The notes under the pieces are model-generated. The model was not told the origin of the DNA and searched no databases. It saw nothing but the letters and a program-made list of their open reading frames with translations. DNA of 64,000 bases from Chloroherpetonaceae bacterium (GTDB lineage Bacteria; Bacteroidota; Chlorobiia; Chlorobiales; Thermochlorobacteraceae), in NCBI GenBank assembly GCA_025055975.1, contig JANWWM010000025.1, positions 1 to 64,000 on the forward strand, read 5' to 3'. Positions within the stretch are counted from its first letter, which is position 1; each line of letters starts with the position of its first letter. Positions 1 to 9,097 of the stretch are shown in pieces. The translations under genes were made by a program, and so were the position numbers.

Positions 1-1
1 C

Positions 2-3000
2 CAAAACTTCACTCTCAACAACACGGCTTCGGGTGGCACGGTGCAGCTCGGCGCAGGCACAGACCTCAACATCACCGGCAACTGGACAACGACGGCAGGC
101 GCTTTTGACGCGCAAACCAATGCGCGCACCGTAACCTTCAATGGCGCTGCGGCGCAAACGATTACGGGGACGACGGATTTCTACAACCTCACGATTAACA
201 ACGCAGCCGGCGTTACGCTGGCAAGCGGGACGCTTGGCATTCGCAATACGCCGGGCTCTGGCGGCACGCTTACGCTTCAAAACGGCATTCTCAACATCGG
301 CACGAATCCGCTGATTATTCGCAACACTGATGCCGTAGGCGTGATTGGCGGCACGCCCAGCGCCAGCGCAATGATTAGCACCGATGGAACAACAGCATCG
401 GCTGGCGTAACCAAAATCTATGGCGGCGCGCAATCCTTTACCTTCCCAATTGGCACGGCATCGCCCTTTCCGATTTACACGCCTGCGACCATCAACGTCA
501 CAAACCTTGGCACAGGCGGACCGGGCTCAATTACCGTTGCGCCTGTCCGTGCCGCGCACCCGCAAGCTACGACAGCGACAGGACGAATCCTTTACTACTG
601 GCGCACAACACAAAGCGGTTTTGCCGAAGAGAGTGCAGGGTTTAGCGTTACGCATACCTACACCGCAACCACGGCGGTAGGTAACTTGGGCGGAACGCTC
701 GCCAACTATGTGGGCGCATACTTCGTCGGTTCGCCTGCGTTTCAATGGAACTTTCTTCCAGTGCCGCCAAACACCCCAAATCCTGCCACTTTTGACGAAG
801 GTACATTTACCATTGGCGCGCCAACTCCAGGCACGACCAACCGCATCACTGGGGACTTTACCGCTGGCGAAGGACTCGTAAACCCCACCGTGTATTACAG
901 CTTCAGAAACGGCAACTGGGACGCCGTAACGGGAGTTGGCACAACGACGTGGTCAACTGACCCTGTAACCGAAATACCGCCCGGCACGCTGCCCAATGCA
1001 GGCAATCCTGTCGTTATTCGCAATGGGCACGTGGTGAACACAAACGGCAGCGGACGACTGTGTGCCTCGCTCACATTTCAGAGCGCAAGCGGCGGCACGC
1101 TGGTTATCTCGAATGCCTCGTCAGGACACAACTTTGGCACAATCAATAGCGTGGGTGGCGCGCCCGGCACGATTCGCTTTGACCAAAACGCAGCAACTCC
1201 GCCAGTTTTCCCGACCGCTACGCTTGACCCCTCGTTCCTTGCTACTGGCACGATTGAATACAGTGGCACAGGAAGCTACACCTTGCCAACCACAGGTGTA
1301 CCCAATCCCTACCCGAATCTGGTGTTTTCTGGCTCAGGCACGAAAACCCTGCCTGCGGGCGCAACGAATGTTGCCCTTAATCTTACGCTTGGTGGCACAG
1401 TTACAGTAGCGATGGGGACAAACACAATGAACCGCACCAGCCTTGGCGGCACAATGACGATGGGCGCAAACACGACGCTTACGCTCACGGGCGCAAACAA
1501 TTTCCCTGCCAACTACGGCACGTATTCGCTCAATGCGACGAGCACAGTGGATTACGCGGCAGGCACATCCCAGACTGTAGCGGCAGTAACCTACGGCAAC
1601 CTCACATTTAGCGGCGGTGGCACGAACAACCGCACGCTTGCAGGCGCAACGACTGTTCAAGGCAACTTGACGATTGGCGCAGGCAAAACGCTCGTTACAA
1701 GCAACAACGATTTGACCGTTGGCGGCAACTTCAATCTTGCGGCAGCGACATCGGGTTTTACGGGCGGCACATCAACCGTAACTTTCAACGGTGCAGGTGC
1801 GCAGACCATCACGCGCACGGACGGCGGCACGCTCACCTTCAACAATATGACCGTCAATAAACCCAGCGGCGCGCTGACGCTTGCGACGGCTGCAGCAACA
1901 ACGACGCTTTCGGTGCCTGGAACGCTCGCAATGACAAGCGGCACGTTTGCCATAGGCGGTTCTTCAACCGTACCCAACGTGCTTTCGCTCGGCGGAACGG
2001 TTACGGGAAGCGGCACGATTACAGGCTCGACGTTCTCTGACCTTGCAATCACGGGCAGTGGCGCGCTCGGCACGCTGAACTTCACGACGGGAGCGCAAAC
2101 GTTGCGCCGCCTTTCAGTCAACCGCACAGGCTCAACGCCTACGGTAACGCTCGGCACGGAACTCTCTGTCGGTGGCTCGGCAACAAACGACACGCTCACG
2201 CTCACATCAGGCAGAATCGTTACAGGCACAAACGCGCTGCGTCTCACGAACGTGAATCAAGTCGGGCACGGCAGCGCGACCGCATACGTGGATGGCATTC
2301 TTTCCATCACATATCCTTCGGGCACGGGCGTAAATCGGTTTTTCCCAATCGGGAGCGGCGCGATTTATCGCCCAATGCGCGTCATCGGAAACCCTGCGAC
2401 AGGCACGCGCGTCGAAGTCCAAATGATTAACAGCCCACCACCAGGAACGGGTGAGTCTGGCATCAACAATCTTTCGCAAGTGCGCTACTATCGCATCACG
2501 ACGAACAACTCGTTTGGCTCCCCGTCGGTGATGCTAAGCCTGAATACCAACGGACCAGCGGACGAACCATATACAAACACATCAGGTTTGCGCCTTGCGA
2601 GCACGAACGCCAACCCGCCAAATTCTTCAACGATTTGGAACGTAAGCGGAGCCTCGACGGTGTCGGGCACGTTCCCAAGCGTAACGATTCAAGCCGCGCT
2701 CAACGCTTCGACAAACTTGAACAATACGACCGCGCACGTGACGGCGGCGAGCGTTACGCCCGATAACCCGCTTCCCGTCAATATGCTCGCCTTCAACCTT
2801 GCGGCGAAAAACGGACGCACCATTCGCTTGACGTGGGAAACCGCCTCCGAGCAGGACAATCTCGGCTTCGTTCTCTACCGTAGCGAATCCGAAAACGGCG
2901 TTTTCGAGGAAATCGCGTCGTATCAGACCACCGACAAACTGCGCGGTCAAGGCACCAAACTCACCGAAACGAAGTATGTCTATGAAGACAGCCGCAACAC

Positions 3001-3370
3001 TCAGCCGGGCAAGGAATACTTCTACAAACTCGTGAGCGTGGATTACGACGGCGCGCGCCACAACATCGAAGTTGGCGGGCAAAGCGTTTGGAGCGTTCAA
3101 CTGCCGTTTGAATACGCGCTCGACCAAAACTATCCCAACCCGTTCAACCCCGTTACGACGATTCAGTTCTCGCTCGAAAAAGCGGGCAGAACGACCTTGG
3201 AGATTTACAACGCGCTCGGTCAAAAGGTCGCCACGCTCGTTGACGGCGACTTGAACGCGGGCGCGCATCGCTATCAATGGAACGCCAGCGGCTTATCGAG
3301 CGGCATCTACTTCTATCGCCTGCGAAGCGGCAACTTCGTGGCGACGAAGAAAATGCTTCTCGTGAGGTAA
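2..3370 (+). CDS. Large repetitive T9SS cargo surface protein (5' truncated)
   Basis: The reading frame is open to the left edge of the window, so the N-terminus and any signal peptide are missing. The visible protein is about 1120 residues. It is very rich in Thr, Gly, Asn and Ala and shows recurring short beta-strand units such as TFNGAxAQTIT (near 140-170 and 1780-1815) and related xTVxGNLTI-like units, which suggests a beta-helix or beta-solenoid stalk. Residues encoded from about 2775 to 3090 resemble a fibronectin-type fold. The last ~85 residues form a type A T9SS sorting domain with YPNPFNP, ALGQKVATLVDG, SGIYFYRL and a terminal KKMLLVR. By family knowledge it is secreted through the outer membrane and anchored at the surface. 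Its ligand or role is unknown. A strong terminator follows at 3399-3427. Confidence 0.85.
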   Translation, partial: QNFTLNNTASGGTVQLGAGTDLNITGNWTTTAGAFDAQTNARTVTFNGAAAQTITGTTDFYNLTINNAAGVTLASGTLGIRNTPGSGGTLTLQNGILNIGTNPLIIRNTDAVGVIGGTPSASAMISTDGTTASAGVTKIYGGAQSFTFPIGTASPFPIYTPATINVTNLGTGGPGSITVAPVRAAHPQATTATGRILYYWRTTQSGFAEESAGFSVTHTYTATTAVGNLGGTLANYVGAYFVGSPAFQWNFLPVPPNTPNPATFDEGTFTIGAPTPGTTNRITGDFTAGEGLVNPTVYYSFRNGNWDAVTGVGTTTWSTDPVTEIPPGTLPNAGNPVVIRNGHVVNTNGSGRLCASLTFQSASGGTLVISNASSGHNFGTINSVGGAPGTIRFDQNAATPPVFPTATLDPSFLATGTIEYSGTGSYTLPTTGVPNPYPNLVFSGSGTKTLPAGATNVALNLTLGGTVTVAMGTNTMNRTSLGGTMTMGANTTLTLTGANNFPANYGTYSLNATSTVDYAAGTSQTVAAVTYGNLTFSGGGTNNRTLAGATTVQGNLTIGAGKTLVTSNNDLTVGGNFNLAAATSGFTGGTSTVTFNGAGAQTITRTDGGTLTFNNMTVNKPSGALTLATAAATTTLSVPGTLAMTSGTFAIGGSSTVPNVLSLGGTVTGSGTITGSTFSDLAITGSGALGTLNFTTGAQTLRRLSVNRTGSTPTVTLGTELSVGGSATNDTLTLTSGRIVTGTNALRLTNVNQVGHGSATAYVDGILSITYPSGTGVNRFFPIGSGAIYRPMRVIGNPATGTRVEVQMINSPPPGTGESGINNLSQVRYYRITTNNSFGSPSVMLSLNTNGPADEPYTNTSGLRLASTNANPPNSSTIWNVSGASTVSGTFPSVTIQAALNASTNLNNTTAHVTAASVTPDNPLPVNMLAFNLAAKNGRTIRLTWETASEQDNLGFVLYRSESENGVFEEIASYQTTDKLRGQGTKLTETKYVYEDSRNTQPGKEYFYKLVSVDYDGARHNIEVGGQSVWSVQLPFEYALDQNYPNPFNPVTTIQFSLEKAGRTTLEIYNALGQKVATLVDGDLNAGAHRYQWNASGLSSGIYFYRLRSGNFVATKKMLLVR

Positions 3371-3398
3371 GCCAAGACGCGAAAAATCACGGAAACGC

Positions 3399-3430
3399 AA
3401 AAGGGCGAGTTTGAGACTCGCCCTTTTCGT
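3399..3430. terminator. Bidirectional intrinsic terminator
   Basis: A perfect 12-bp stem (3399-3410 with 3416-3427) encloses a 5-nt loop. The stem starts with AAAA and ends with TTTT, so it works on both strands. It lies between the convergent T9SS gene ending at 3370 and the barrel gene ending at 3449. Confidence 0.85.
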
Positions 3431-3448
3431 TTTCTGCTTGCGCCGCGC

Positions 3449-4219
3449 TCACTCAAACGTGTGGAAAACGAGCCGAACTCCTGCGCTAAACCATGGCGGA
3501 AGCGGACTCTCGCCGCCAATCCCTTTGCCAAACGTGCCGTCGATTTGAAAATCGTCGCTAAAAAAGTGCCGAAAGCCAATTTGATAGGAAAGCCCCGAAC
3601 CTGGCACGTAGGGATCGCCCGAAAAAAATTCTCCGACGAAGTGAAAGCCATCAATCATTCGCAATTGCGCGCCCAGTCCCCAAGTAAATTGTCGCTTGTC
3701 GGGGCGCGGAGCGTCGATGTAGCTGACGCCGAGATTGAGGTGAAGCAGAAGATCGTCGTTCTTGCCCAGCGATTGCGTAACGGCAAGGTAAGAAAACGCG
3801 CCGTAGCCTTCGGGTTTGAGCGGTCCCGTGCCCGACGGCAGAAACGAGCCAATCACGAATCCGACGCCCGGCAGTTCGTTTGGCAAATACTCCTTGAACA
3901 AGAACTTCGCTTGCAAAAGCGGAATGCCAAGCCCAAATTCATTCGTCGTGGGCAAGCGTTCCGCGCCCGTTACGCCGCCGAAGGTAAGTTCAAGCCAGCG
4001 CGTCGGACCGTAAGCGAAAAGAAACCACTGCTCCAAACCGCCCTCGTCTTGACGATACCACGACTCCAATTGCCACAAGCGTCTGCCTACGACGCGAGCG
4101 TCGTCGGTGATGAACGGGCGAACTCGTTGAGCGGGTTGAGCCAAGCGGAGAGACGATTGCGCCAACGCATGGAGCGAAAGGAAGATCCAGAAAGAAAAGA
4201 GGAAGAGCAGGTTTTTCAT
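3449..4219 (-). CDS. Predicted outer-membrane beta-barrel protein
   Basis: A 256-residue protein starting at MKNLLFLF, which begins a clear Sec signal peptide ending near HALAQ. An upstream ATG at 4237 would add six residues before the hydrophobic core and is less likely. The mature part has alternating amphipathic strands (for example LELTFGGVTGAE, FHFVGEFFSGD, LSYQIGFRHFF) and ends in a strand terminating in Phe-Glu (VRLVFHTFE), which fits a small outer-membrane barrel of the transporter or MetA-pathway-like class. The mature N-terminus RPFITDDARVVG resembles that class. The substrate is unknown. The gene lies downstream of the glycosidase gene, separated by 81 bp. Confidence 0.6.
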   Translation of the reverse strand: MKNLLFLFSFWIFLSLHALAQSSLRLAQPAQRVRPFITDDARVVGRRLWQLESWYRQDEGGLEQWFLFAYGPTRWLELTFGGVTGAERLPTTNEFGLGIPLLQAKFLFKEYLPNELPGVGFVIGSFLPSGTGPLKPEGYGAFSYLAVTQSLGKNDDLLLHLNLGVSYIDAPRPDKRQFTWGLGAQLRMIDGFHFVGEFFSGDPYVPGSGLSYQIGFRHFFSDDFQIDGTFGKGIGGESPLPPWFSAGVRLVFHTFE

Positions 4220-4300
4220 GGAGTTGCGCGGAAACACAAGCGTCGCAAAATAAAGCGCGCCTATCGATCCGCCGACAAGCTTAACGATTTCGTAACGCTT

Positions 4301-5752
4301 TTAGCGTTTGGCGACGAACAAAAGTCCCTCGCGCGCGCGAAGCCTGACGGAAATGCCGCCGTTCCACAGGTCAAATTGCGGGCTATGTCTTGGCTCGGTC
4401 GTGATCACTTCGACGTGTTCGTAACTTTCCACGTCGTCGAATGCGTCGGTCTCGAAGCGGATTTCCTTCGGAAAGTCGGAGAGGTTGACGAGCGTGAAGG
4501 TTTGGGCGATGCGATCGCCGCATCGTCGAGCGAAAGCGATGACGTCTTGGTCGCCGCGAGCGTTCAAGAGTTGAAAATTGCCGCAGGTGATGGCGGGATT
4601 TTGGAGCGCGTGCGAAAGGCGTTGATAGAACTGCGCGATGCGCTCGTCGCCCGCTTCGTCGTAGCGGCGCAGCAGTTGAACGGGCAAACGACGCGAATAG
4701 CCCTCGATTTGTCCTTGGTGCACGAGACGCATGCCAGGCATCGTGAGAACGAGAAGCATCACGGCGCGAGCGTTCTCGCCAAATCGCGCGACGGCGCGTT
4801 CCTCGTCGTGATTCTCCGAAAAGCAAACCATCTTGCGTTGGTAATCCCAGTTCGCCGATAGGTGCCCCTTCACGCCGAAAATGTCGCGCCGATGCAGTCG
4901 GTCGTAAAGCTTCTTGTCGTAGGTGAAGTCGAAGCCCATTTGTTGAAGCGTCCATTCCGTGTCCCAATAGGCTTCGGCAATGAAGAGAAAGTCGGAGCGA
5001 AAGGTTTTGATTTGCGAAATCGCCTCGATCCAGAACTCTTCGGTCATTTCGCCCGCAAGCCATCCCCAAGTTCGATTGAAGACGGATTTGAGTTCGAGCA
5101 TCGCCATGTCGCATCGCACGCCGTCGCATTTTTCCGCGACGGTTCGCAAGGTTTGGATCATCGCCTTGCGCAAACTCGGATTGGCGTAATTGAGTTGAAG
5201 CGTGTCGGTCCATGCGGGGAAATAAGGATCTTTGCCGCAAGCGAAGAAACGCTCGCCGTCGGGAGAGTAGAAATCCTCGCTTTGAAGCGCGAGCGATTTG
5301 GGCGCGGCGATGAAGTAATCGGGGCGAAGCGAAAGCCAAGGATGATCGAGCGCCACGTGGTTTGGCACGAAATCCAGAATCAGTTTCATTCCGTTGGCGT
5401 GAAGTCGCTCGCGGAATTTCTGCAACCCGCTCTCGCCGCCAAGTTCCTCCGCCGTCGCGTATTCGGCGATGCAATACGGCGAGCACGCCACGTCGTCCGC
5501 CGTCCAATCAGGCAAGGCGCGAGAGTATTCCTGCCAAAGCCCGCGATGATGAAGCGCGATTTCGCGCCCTTTTGGGCTTGGCTTCCAAACGCCCATCAAC
5601 CAAATCGCATCGAAGCGATGCTGTTTCCACCTCTGAAATTCCGTTTCGGGAACGGAGGCAAGCGTGATGGGTTTGCCGTGCTTTTTGGATAGCTCGCGGA
5701 GCCAAACGCGGGCGTTGATTTCATAGACGAGAGGAAATCGAATGTCCGACAT
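4301..5752 (-). CDS. GH13 alpha-amylase family glycosidase
   Basis: A 483-residue (beta/alpha)8 glycoside hydrolase of family 13. Conserved regions are visible: DFVPNH (about 127-132), GVRCDMA with the presumed nucleophile Asp215, FIAEAYWD with the acid/base Glu260, and FSENHDEE with the third acidic residue Asp316. The start at MSDIRF is preceded by AAAGGA at good spacing. Longer upstream open frame is not protein-like. There is no signal peptide, so the enzyme should be cytoplasmic and act on alpha-glucans or a related alpha-glucoside. The short C-terminal beta domain is typical. No glycogen genes are adjacent, so the substrate is unresolved. Confidence 0.85.
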   Translation of the reverse strand: MSDIRFPLVYEINARVWLRELSKKHGKPITLASVPETEFQRWKQHRFDAIWLMGVWKPSPKGREIALHHRGLWQEYSRALPDWTADDVACSPYCIAEYATAEELGGESGLQKFRERLHANGMKLILDFVPNHVALDHPWLSLRPDYFIAAPKSLALQSEDFYSPDGERFFACGKDPYFPAWTDTLQLNYANPSLRKAMIQTLRTVAEKCDGVRCDMAMLELKSVFNRTWGWLAGEMTEEFWIEAISQIKTFRSDFLFIAEAYWDTEWTLQQMGFDFTYDKKLYDRLHRRDIFGVKGHLSANWDYQRKMVCFSENHDEERAVARFGENARAVMLLVLTMPGMRLVHQGQIEGYSRRLPVQLLRRYDEAGDERIAQFYQRLSHALQNPAITCGNFQLLNARGDQDVIAFARRCGDRIAQTFTLVNLSDFPKEIRFETDAFDDVESYEHVEVITTEPRHSPQFDLWNGGISVRLRAREGLLFVAKR

Positions 5753-6116
5753 TTTTTGGAATTCCTTTTCGGCATAGCGGTCTCGGCAAGCGAGTCGAGA
5801 GCGCGAAAGCAAATTTATTCCGCGCCGACAAACTCCGCCAAGCCTCGCCGCGAGCGAAAGAACATCGTCGTTCCGAGCGGAAGCGCTTGCGTTTCCAAGC
5901 GCGCTGACCTGTCGTTCCAAGCGCCAGCGAGGAATCCACGAAGGATTGCGAATTGCGGATTGTCAATTGCGAATCGAGCGTCCTCAATTCGCAATTCTCG
6001 AACCTCGCTTCTCTCAAATGGATTCTTCGCTCCGCTCCGCGTCGTTCAGAACGACGACGCGCCGCCTTCCTCCGTCATCGCGTCGCTTTCGCCAGCGGCG
6101 AGGCGGGCTTTTTCCG
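5753..6116. repeat. Intergenic region with dispersed inverted repeats
   Basis: This 364-bp stretch has no convincing gene. It holds copies of the dispersed repeat: a half copy at 5867-5885 and a full copy at 5911-5937 in one orientation, and a copy at 6018-6055 in the opposite orientation. Between them a perfect 11-bp inverted repeat (5945-5955 with 5985-5995) could form a second hairpin. The region separates the 3' end of a T9SS gene from the start of the GH13 gene. Confidence 0.7.
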
Positions 6117-9032
6117 CTACTTGACCAAAATCATCTTCTTGGTTTGCGTGAAACTGCCCGTCTGCAAACGATAGAAATAGATGCCGCTCGAAAGATTCGC
6201 CGCGTTGAAATAGACGCGGTGCAGACCCGCGCTGCGACGCTCGTTGAGAAGCGTGGCGACTTCGCGTCCGAGCGCGTCATAGACTTTGAGCGAGACGGTT
6301 TCCGCGGTTGGAATCGCAAACTCGATCGTGGTCGTTGGGTTGAACGGGTTGGGATAGTTCTGATTGAGCGCGTATTCTTTCGGAGCGGAAACTTGGACGA
6401 GTTCCGCGCCAAGTTGCCCAAGCGAATCGGTGCGAATGCCGATGCCGCGAAGCGCGCTCACGTTGGTGTTGCCAATCGTGGTCGCCGTGGCGTTTTGCGT
6501 CGTGAACCGCACGAGCGTGGCGACTTGCGTGCCCGTTCCCGTCAAGCCAAACACATAGCCATTTGGCGCGTAGCCCAGATGCGTAACGGCGACGCTAAGC
6601 CCCATCGCGCCAAGGGGCGCAAACGAGCCGTCATAGGGATTGACGGCATAGATGGTGTCGCGCCGCGCGCCCGATTGCGCCGAAATGAGCAAGCGTCGGT
6701 TCGCTTTGTCCCAAGTCATTCCGCTCGGATTGAACTGCGGCACGTTGGCGATAAGGAGCGTATCGACCGATTGCCCGCTGAACAAAACGCGGTAGATGAG
6801 CGAGCGCGTGTTGGCGGCGACGCCTTGCGGCACGACGGCGTAGAGCGTGTCGTTGTCCGCAAACGCGATGGCTCTCACGTTGCCAAGCGGAATCGACCGC
6901 CACGGCAAGGCGTCTCCAAATCGCGCCGAAATGCGATAAAGCATTGAAGGGGTCGATGAAACGAGACCGATGAGTTCATTAGTGCGCGGGTTGACGCACA
7001 GGCTGTTCATCGGACCTTGCTCGGTTTGACCAATGGTCGTGGTTTGCGCCGTCACGTCGTTGATGCGCACCAGTTGCGCGTCGCCTACGGGCGAAGAAAG
7101 CGAATACAGAACGCCCGGCGTCGCGCGTCCAATTTCCACGCCCTTGCCGCTCAAAGCGATTTTGTAGACGGGATTTTGCGCGTCGTTCGATGTCACATAC
7201 AGCGTGTCGTTCAAAAAGCCGTGTTGCGTTGGCGAAAAAACGACGCGAATTTCAATGGAGTCTTGAAGCGGGATCGAGGCGGGCAGCGTTCGGGAAGGAA
7301 TCGCTTGATAGTTCGGCGTTTGCGTCGCAACCGACGTAATGTTCAGCGCGTTTTCGCCGTAACTGTATAGTTTGACGCGCAGCGTGTCGCGCCTGCCAAC
7401 CTCGACTTTTCCGAAATTGAGCGATTCTTGAAAAGAATAAATCGACGCGCCCGCAAACGGCTTCAGACGAATGCCATGCAGCCAATTGCCCCATGTGTTC
7501 GTGCCTGCGGCGTATTCGGTGAACATCCAGATGCCGTAGCCATTGGGGTCAAGCGAAATGCCGTTGTAATCGCCCCAACGATTGCGCGTGCCGCCAAAGG
7601 TTACGACATAGTTGCCTTGCCCCGCGCGAATCGTTTGGCTAGCGCGAAGATTGGGGTCGCTCTGCAATTTCCACGTGTAGTATGCGCCGACATATTCGGT
7701 TTGTCCGCTGCGGCTGAACGTGATGGCGAGGTTTTCGTCGCTATCGACCATAATCGCTGGGTAGATGTGCCAAAAGCCGTTTGCGCCGAAGGCGACGTCT
7801 TCGACCACGCTGTTGTTGGAAACTTTGATTTTCAGGTAGCGCGCGCTTGAAAACTGATTGCCCGTTCCGCTAGCGATGGAGTGAACGATGTAGAGATGAT
7901 CGTTGCGATACACGGGTTCGTTGCGCACGTTGCTCCCGCCGCCTTCAAGGAGCGGCGTGCCCCCGCCAAGTTGATTGGCGTTTGGCGCGAAGCTCCACGC
8001 CGTTACGGGTATGCGGACGGTCGAGAGTTGCGGAGTCGTGGTGGGGTTCGTCAATCGGAAAATCGTTACGTAGGTGTTGCCCGACGTAAAGCGCGGCACC
8101 GAGACGAGAAAATAAACGCCCGGATTGCCCCAGATGATGGACGGGCGAATGCCGAACACGTCCGCCCCTTGATCGCGCAAGTTCCAAAAGTCAATCCAAT
8201 CCACGCGCCCTGCGGTGTTGGCGTAGAGTTGAGACTTTTCAATGATGCGGAGCGTCGCGTATTGGTAAGAGCCTGCGAAGGTGAAATTGTTGGCGGTGAT
8301 GTAAATCGCGTCGCTATCGAAGCCTACGCCTTGGTAGTCGCCCCAACCGCCGTTGAAGGTCATTCCATTTCGGTTTGAGGGCAACGCCCAGTTATACCAA
8401 GTCCCAATCGGGTTGTCGTCGTCGGAAACCGAAAGCAAAAAGAACCCTGTTTGCGTCGCGTTGTCTTGGTCGAGCCATACCATTATCCAGCGATTATCGT
8501 GATGGTCGTAAAAGATTTTGCAATCAAACGCGCTCACGCCGGGCAGAACGTTGGCATACCATGTGTTCGCGTTGATGGTGCGAAGCGCATTGCCTTTTTT
8601 GTCCAAGATTCTGACGCGCCCGTTGTCGCAAAAAATCACGTGGTTTGGTCCAACGGCGCAGTGCGGGTCGGGCGGAATCCAGTTGCCTTGCGGCGCGCCA
8701 TTGACGCTCGCCAGCAGCAGAGGTTGCGTGATGGAGTTTTCGGGCGTGGCGCCTGAGAGCGCGGGGTCTTCGAAATAGTTCGACCCTTCGGGCGCAAGAG
8801 GCGGCGGCGCGTCGGGCGGCGGAGGGGTGGGCGGCGGTTGATGTTTCGCGTTATACGCTCGTCCATTGACGGTCGGAATTCCGCTTGGAGCGTCGATGTT
8901 GCCAAAGCCTTCCGTCGAGAATGCCGCGCCGCTTTCCACGAAGCCAAACGCGGGACCTTGCGCCACCTGCGCTATGGTTGCTTCCGCATAGCAGAGGCTT
9001 GCCAACGCAACAGCCAAAAGTCTGAGTTTCAT
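6117..9032 (-). CDS. Large secreted protein with T9SS sorting domain
   Basis: A 971-residue protein. The start MKLRLLAVALASLCYAEATIAQ is a signal peptide preceded by an AAAGGAGC ribosome site. A proline-rich linker follows the first ~60 residues. The central region is aromatic- and Asn-rich with beta-propeller-like character. Next comes a choice-of-anchor/ASPM-like Ig domain (LNFGKVEVGRRDTLRV through YKIALSGKG), then a second propeller-like region, and finally a type A T9SS domain (YPNPFNP, ALGREVATLL, SGIYFYRL, KKMILVK). It lies 65 bp downstream of the TonB-dependent receptor gene on the same strand and is probably co-transcribed with it. Secretion to the cell surface follows from the family. 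The biochemical role is unknown. Confidence 0.85.
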   Translation of the reverse strand: MKLRLLAVALASLCYAEATIAQVAQGPAFGFVESGAAFSTEGFGNIDAPSGIPTVNGRAYNAKHQPPPTPPPPDAPPPLAPEGSNYFEDPALSGATPENSITQPLLLASVNGAPQGNWIPPDPHCAVGPNHVIFCDNGRVRILDKKGNALRTINANTWYANVLPGVSAFDCKIFYDHHDNRWIMVWLDQDNATQTGFFLLSVSDDDNPIGTWYNWALPSNRNGMTFNGGWGDYQGVGFDSDAIYITANNFTFAGSYQYATLRIIEKSQLYANTAGRVDWIDFWNLRDQGADVFGIRPSIIWGNPGVYFLVSVPRFTSGNTYVTIFRLTNPTTTPQLSTVRIPVTAWSFAPNANQLGGGTPLLEGGGSNVRNEPVYRNDHLYIVHSIASGTGNQFSSARYLKIKVSNNSVVEDVAFGANGFWHIYPAIMVDSDENLAITFSRSGQTEYVGAYYTWKLQSDPNLRASQTIRAGQGNYVVTFGGTRNRWGDYNGISLDPNGYGIWMFTEYAAGTNTWGNWLHGIRLKPFAGASIYSFQESLNFGKVEVGRRDTLRVKLYSYGENALNITSVATQTPNYQAIPSRTLPASIPLQDSIEIRVVFSPTQHGFLNDTLYVTSNDAQNPVYKIALSGKGVEIGRATPGVLYSLSSPVGDAQLVRINDVTAQTTTIGQTEQGPMNSLCVNPRTNELIGLVSSTPSMLYRISARFGDALPWRSIPLGNVRAIAFADNDTLYAVVPQGVAANTRSLIYRVLFSGQSVDTLLIANVPQFNPSGMTWDKANRRLLISAQSGARRDTIYAVNPYDGSFAPLGAMGLSVAVTHLGYAPNGYVFGLTGTGTQVATLVRFTTQNATATTIGNTNVSALRGIGIRTDSLGQLGAELVQVSAPKEYALNQNYPNPFNPTTTIEFAIPTAETVSLKVYDALGREVATLLNERRSAGLHRVYFNAANLSSGIYFYRLQTGSFTQTKKMILVK

Positions 9033-9097
9033 CGTTTGCTCCTTTTGAAGTTGAATGAAGAACCCTCGCATCTGCGAGGGCGCGCTTTTCGAGAGTC

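Noticed and set aside
3461-4861. A 466-codon plus-strand open frame opposite the barrel and glycosidase genes
   Set aside because: It crosses two genes with clear signal-peptide or GH13 evidence and shows no protein-like pattern.
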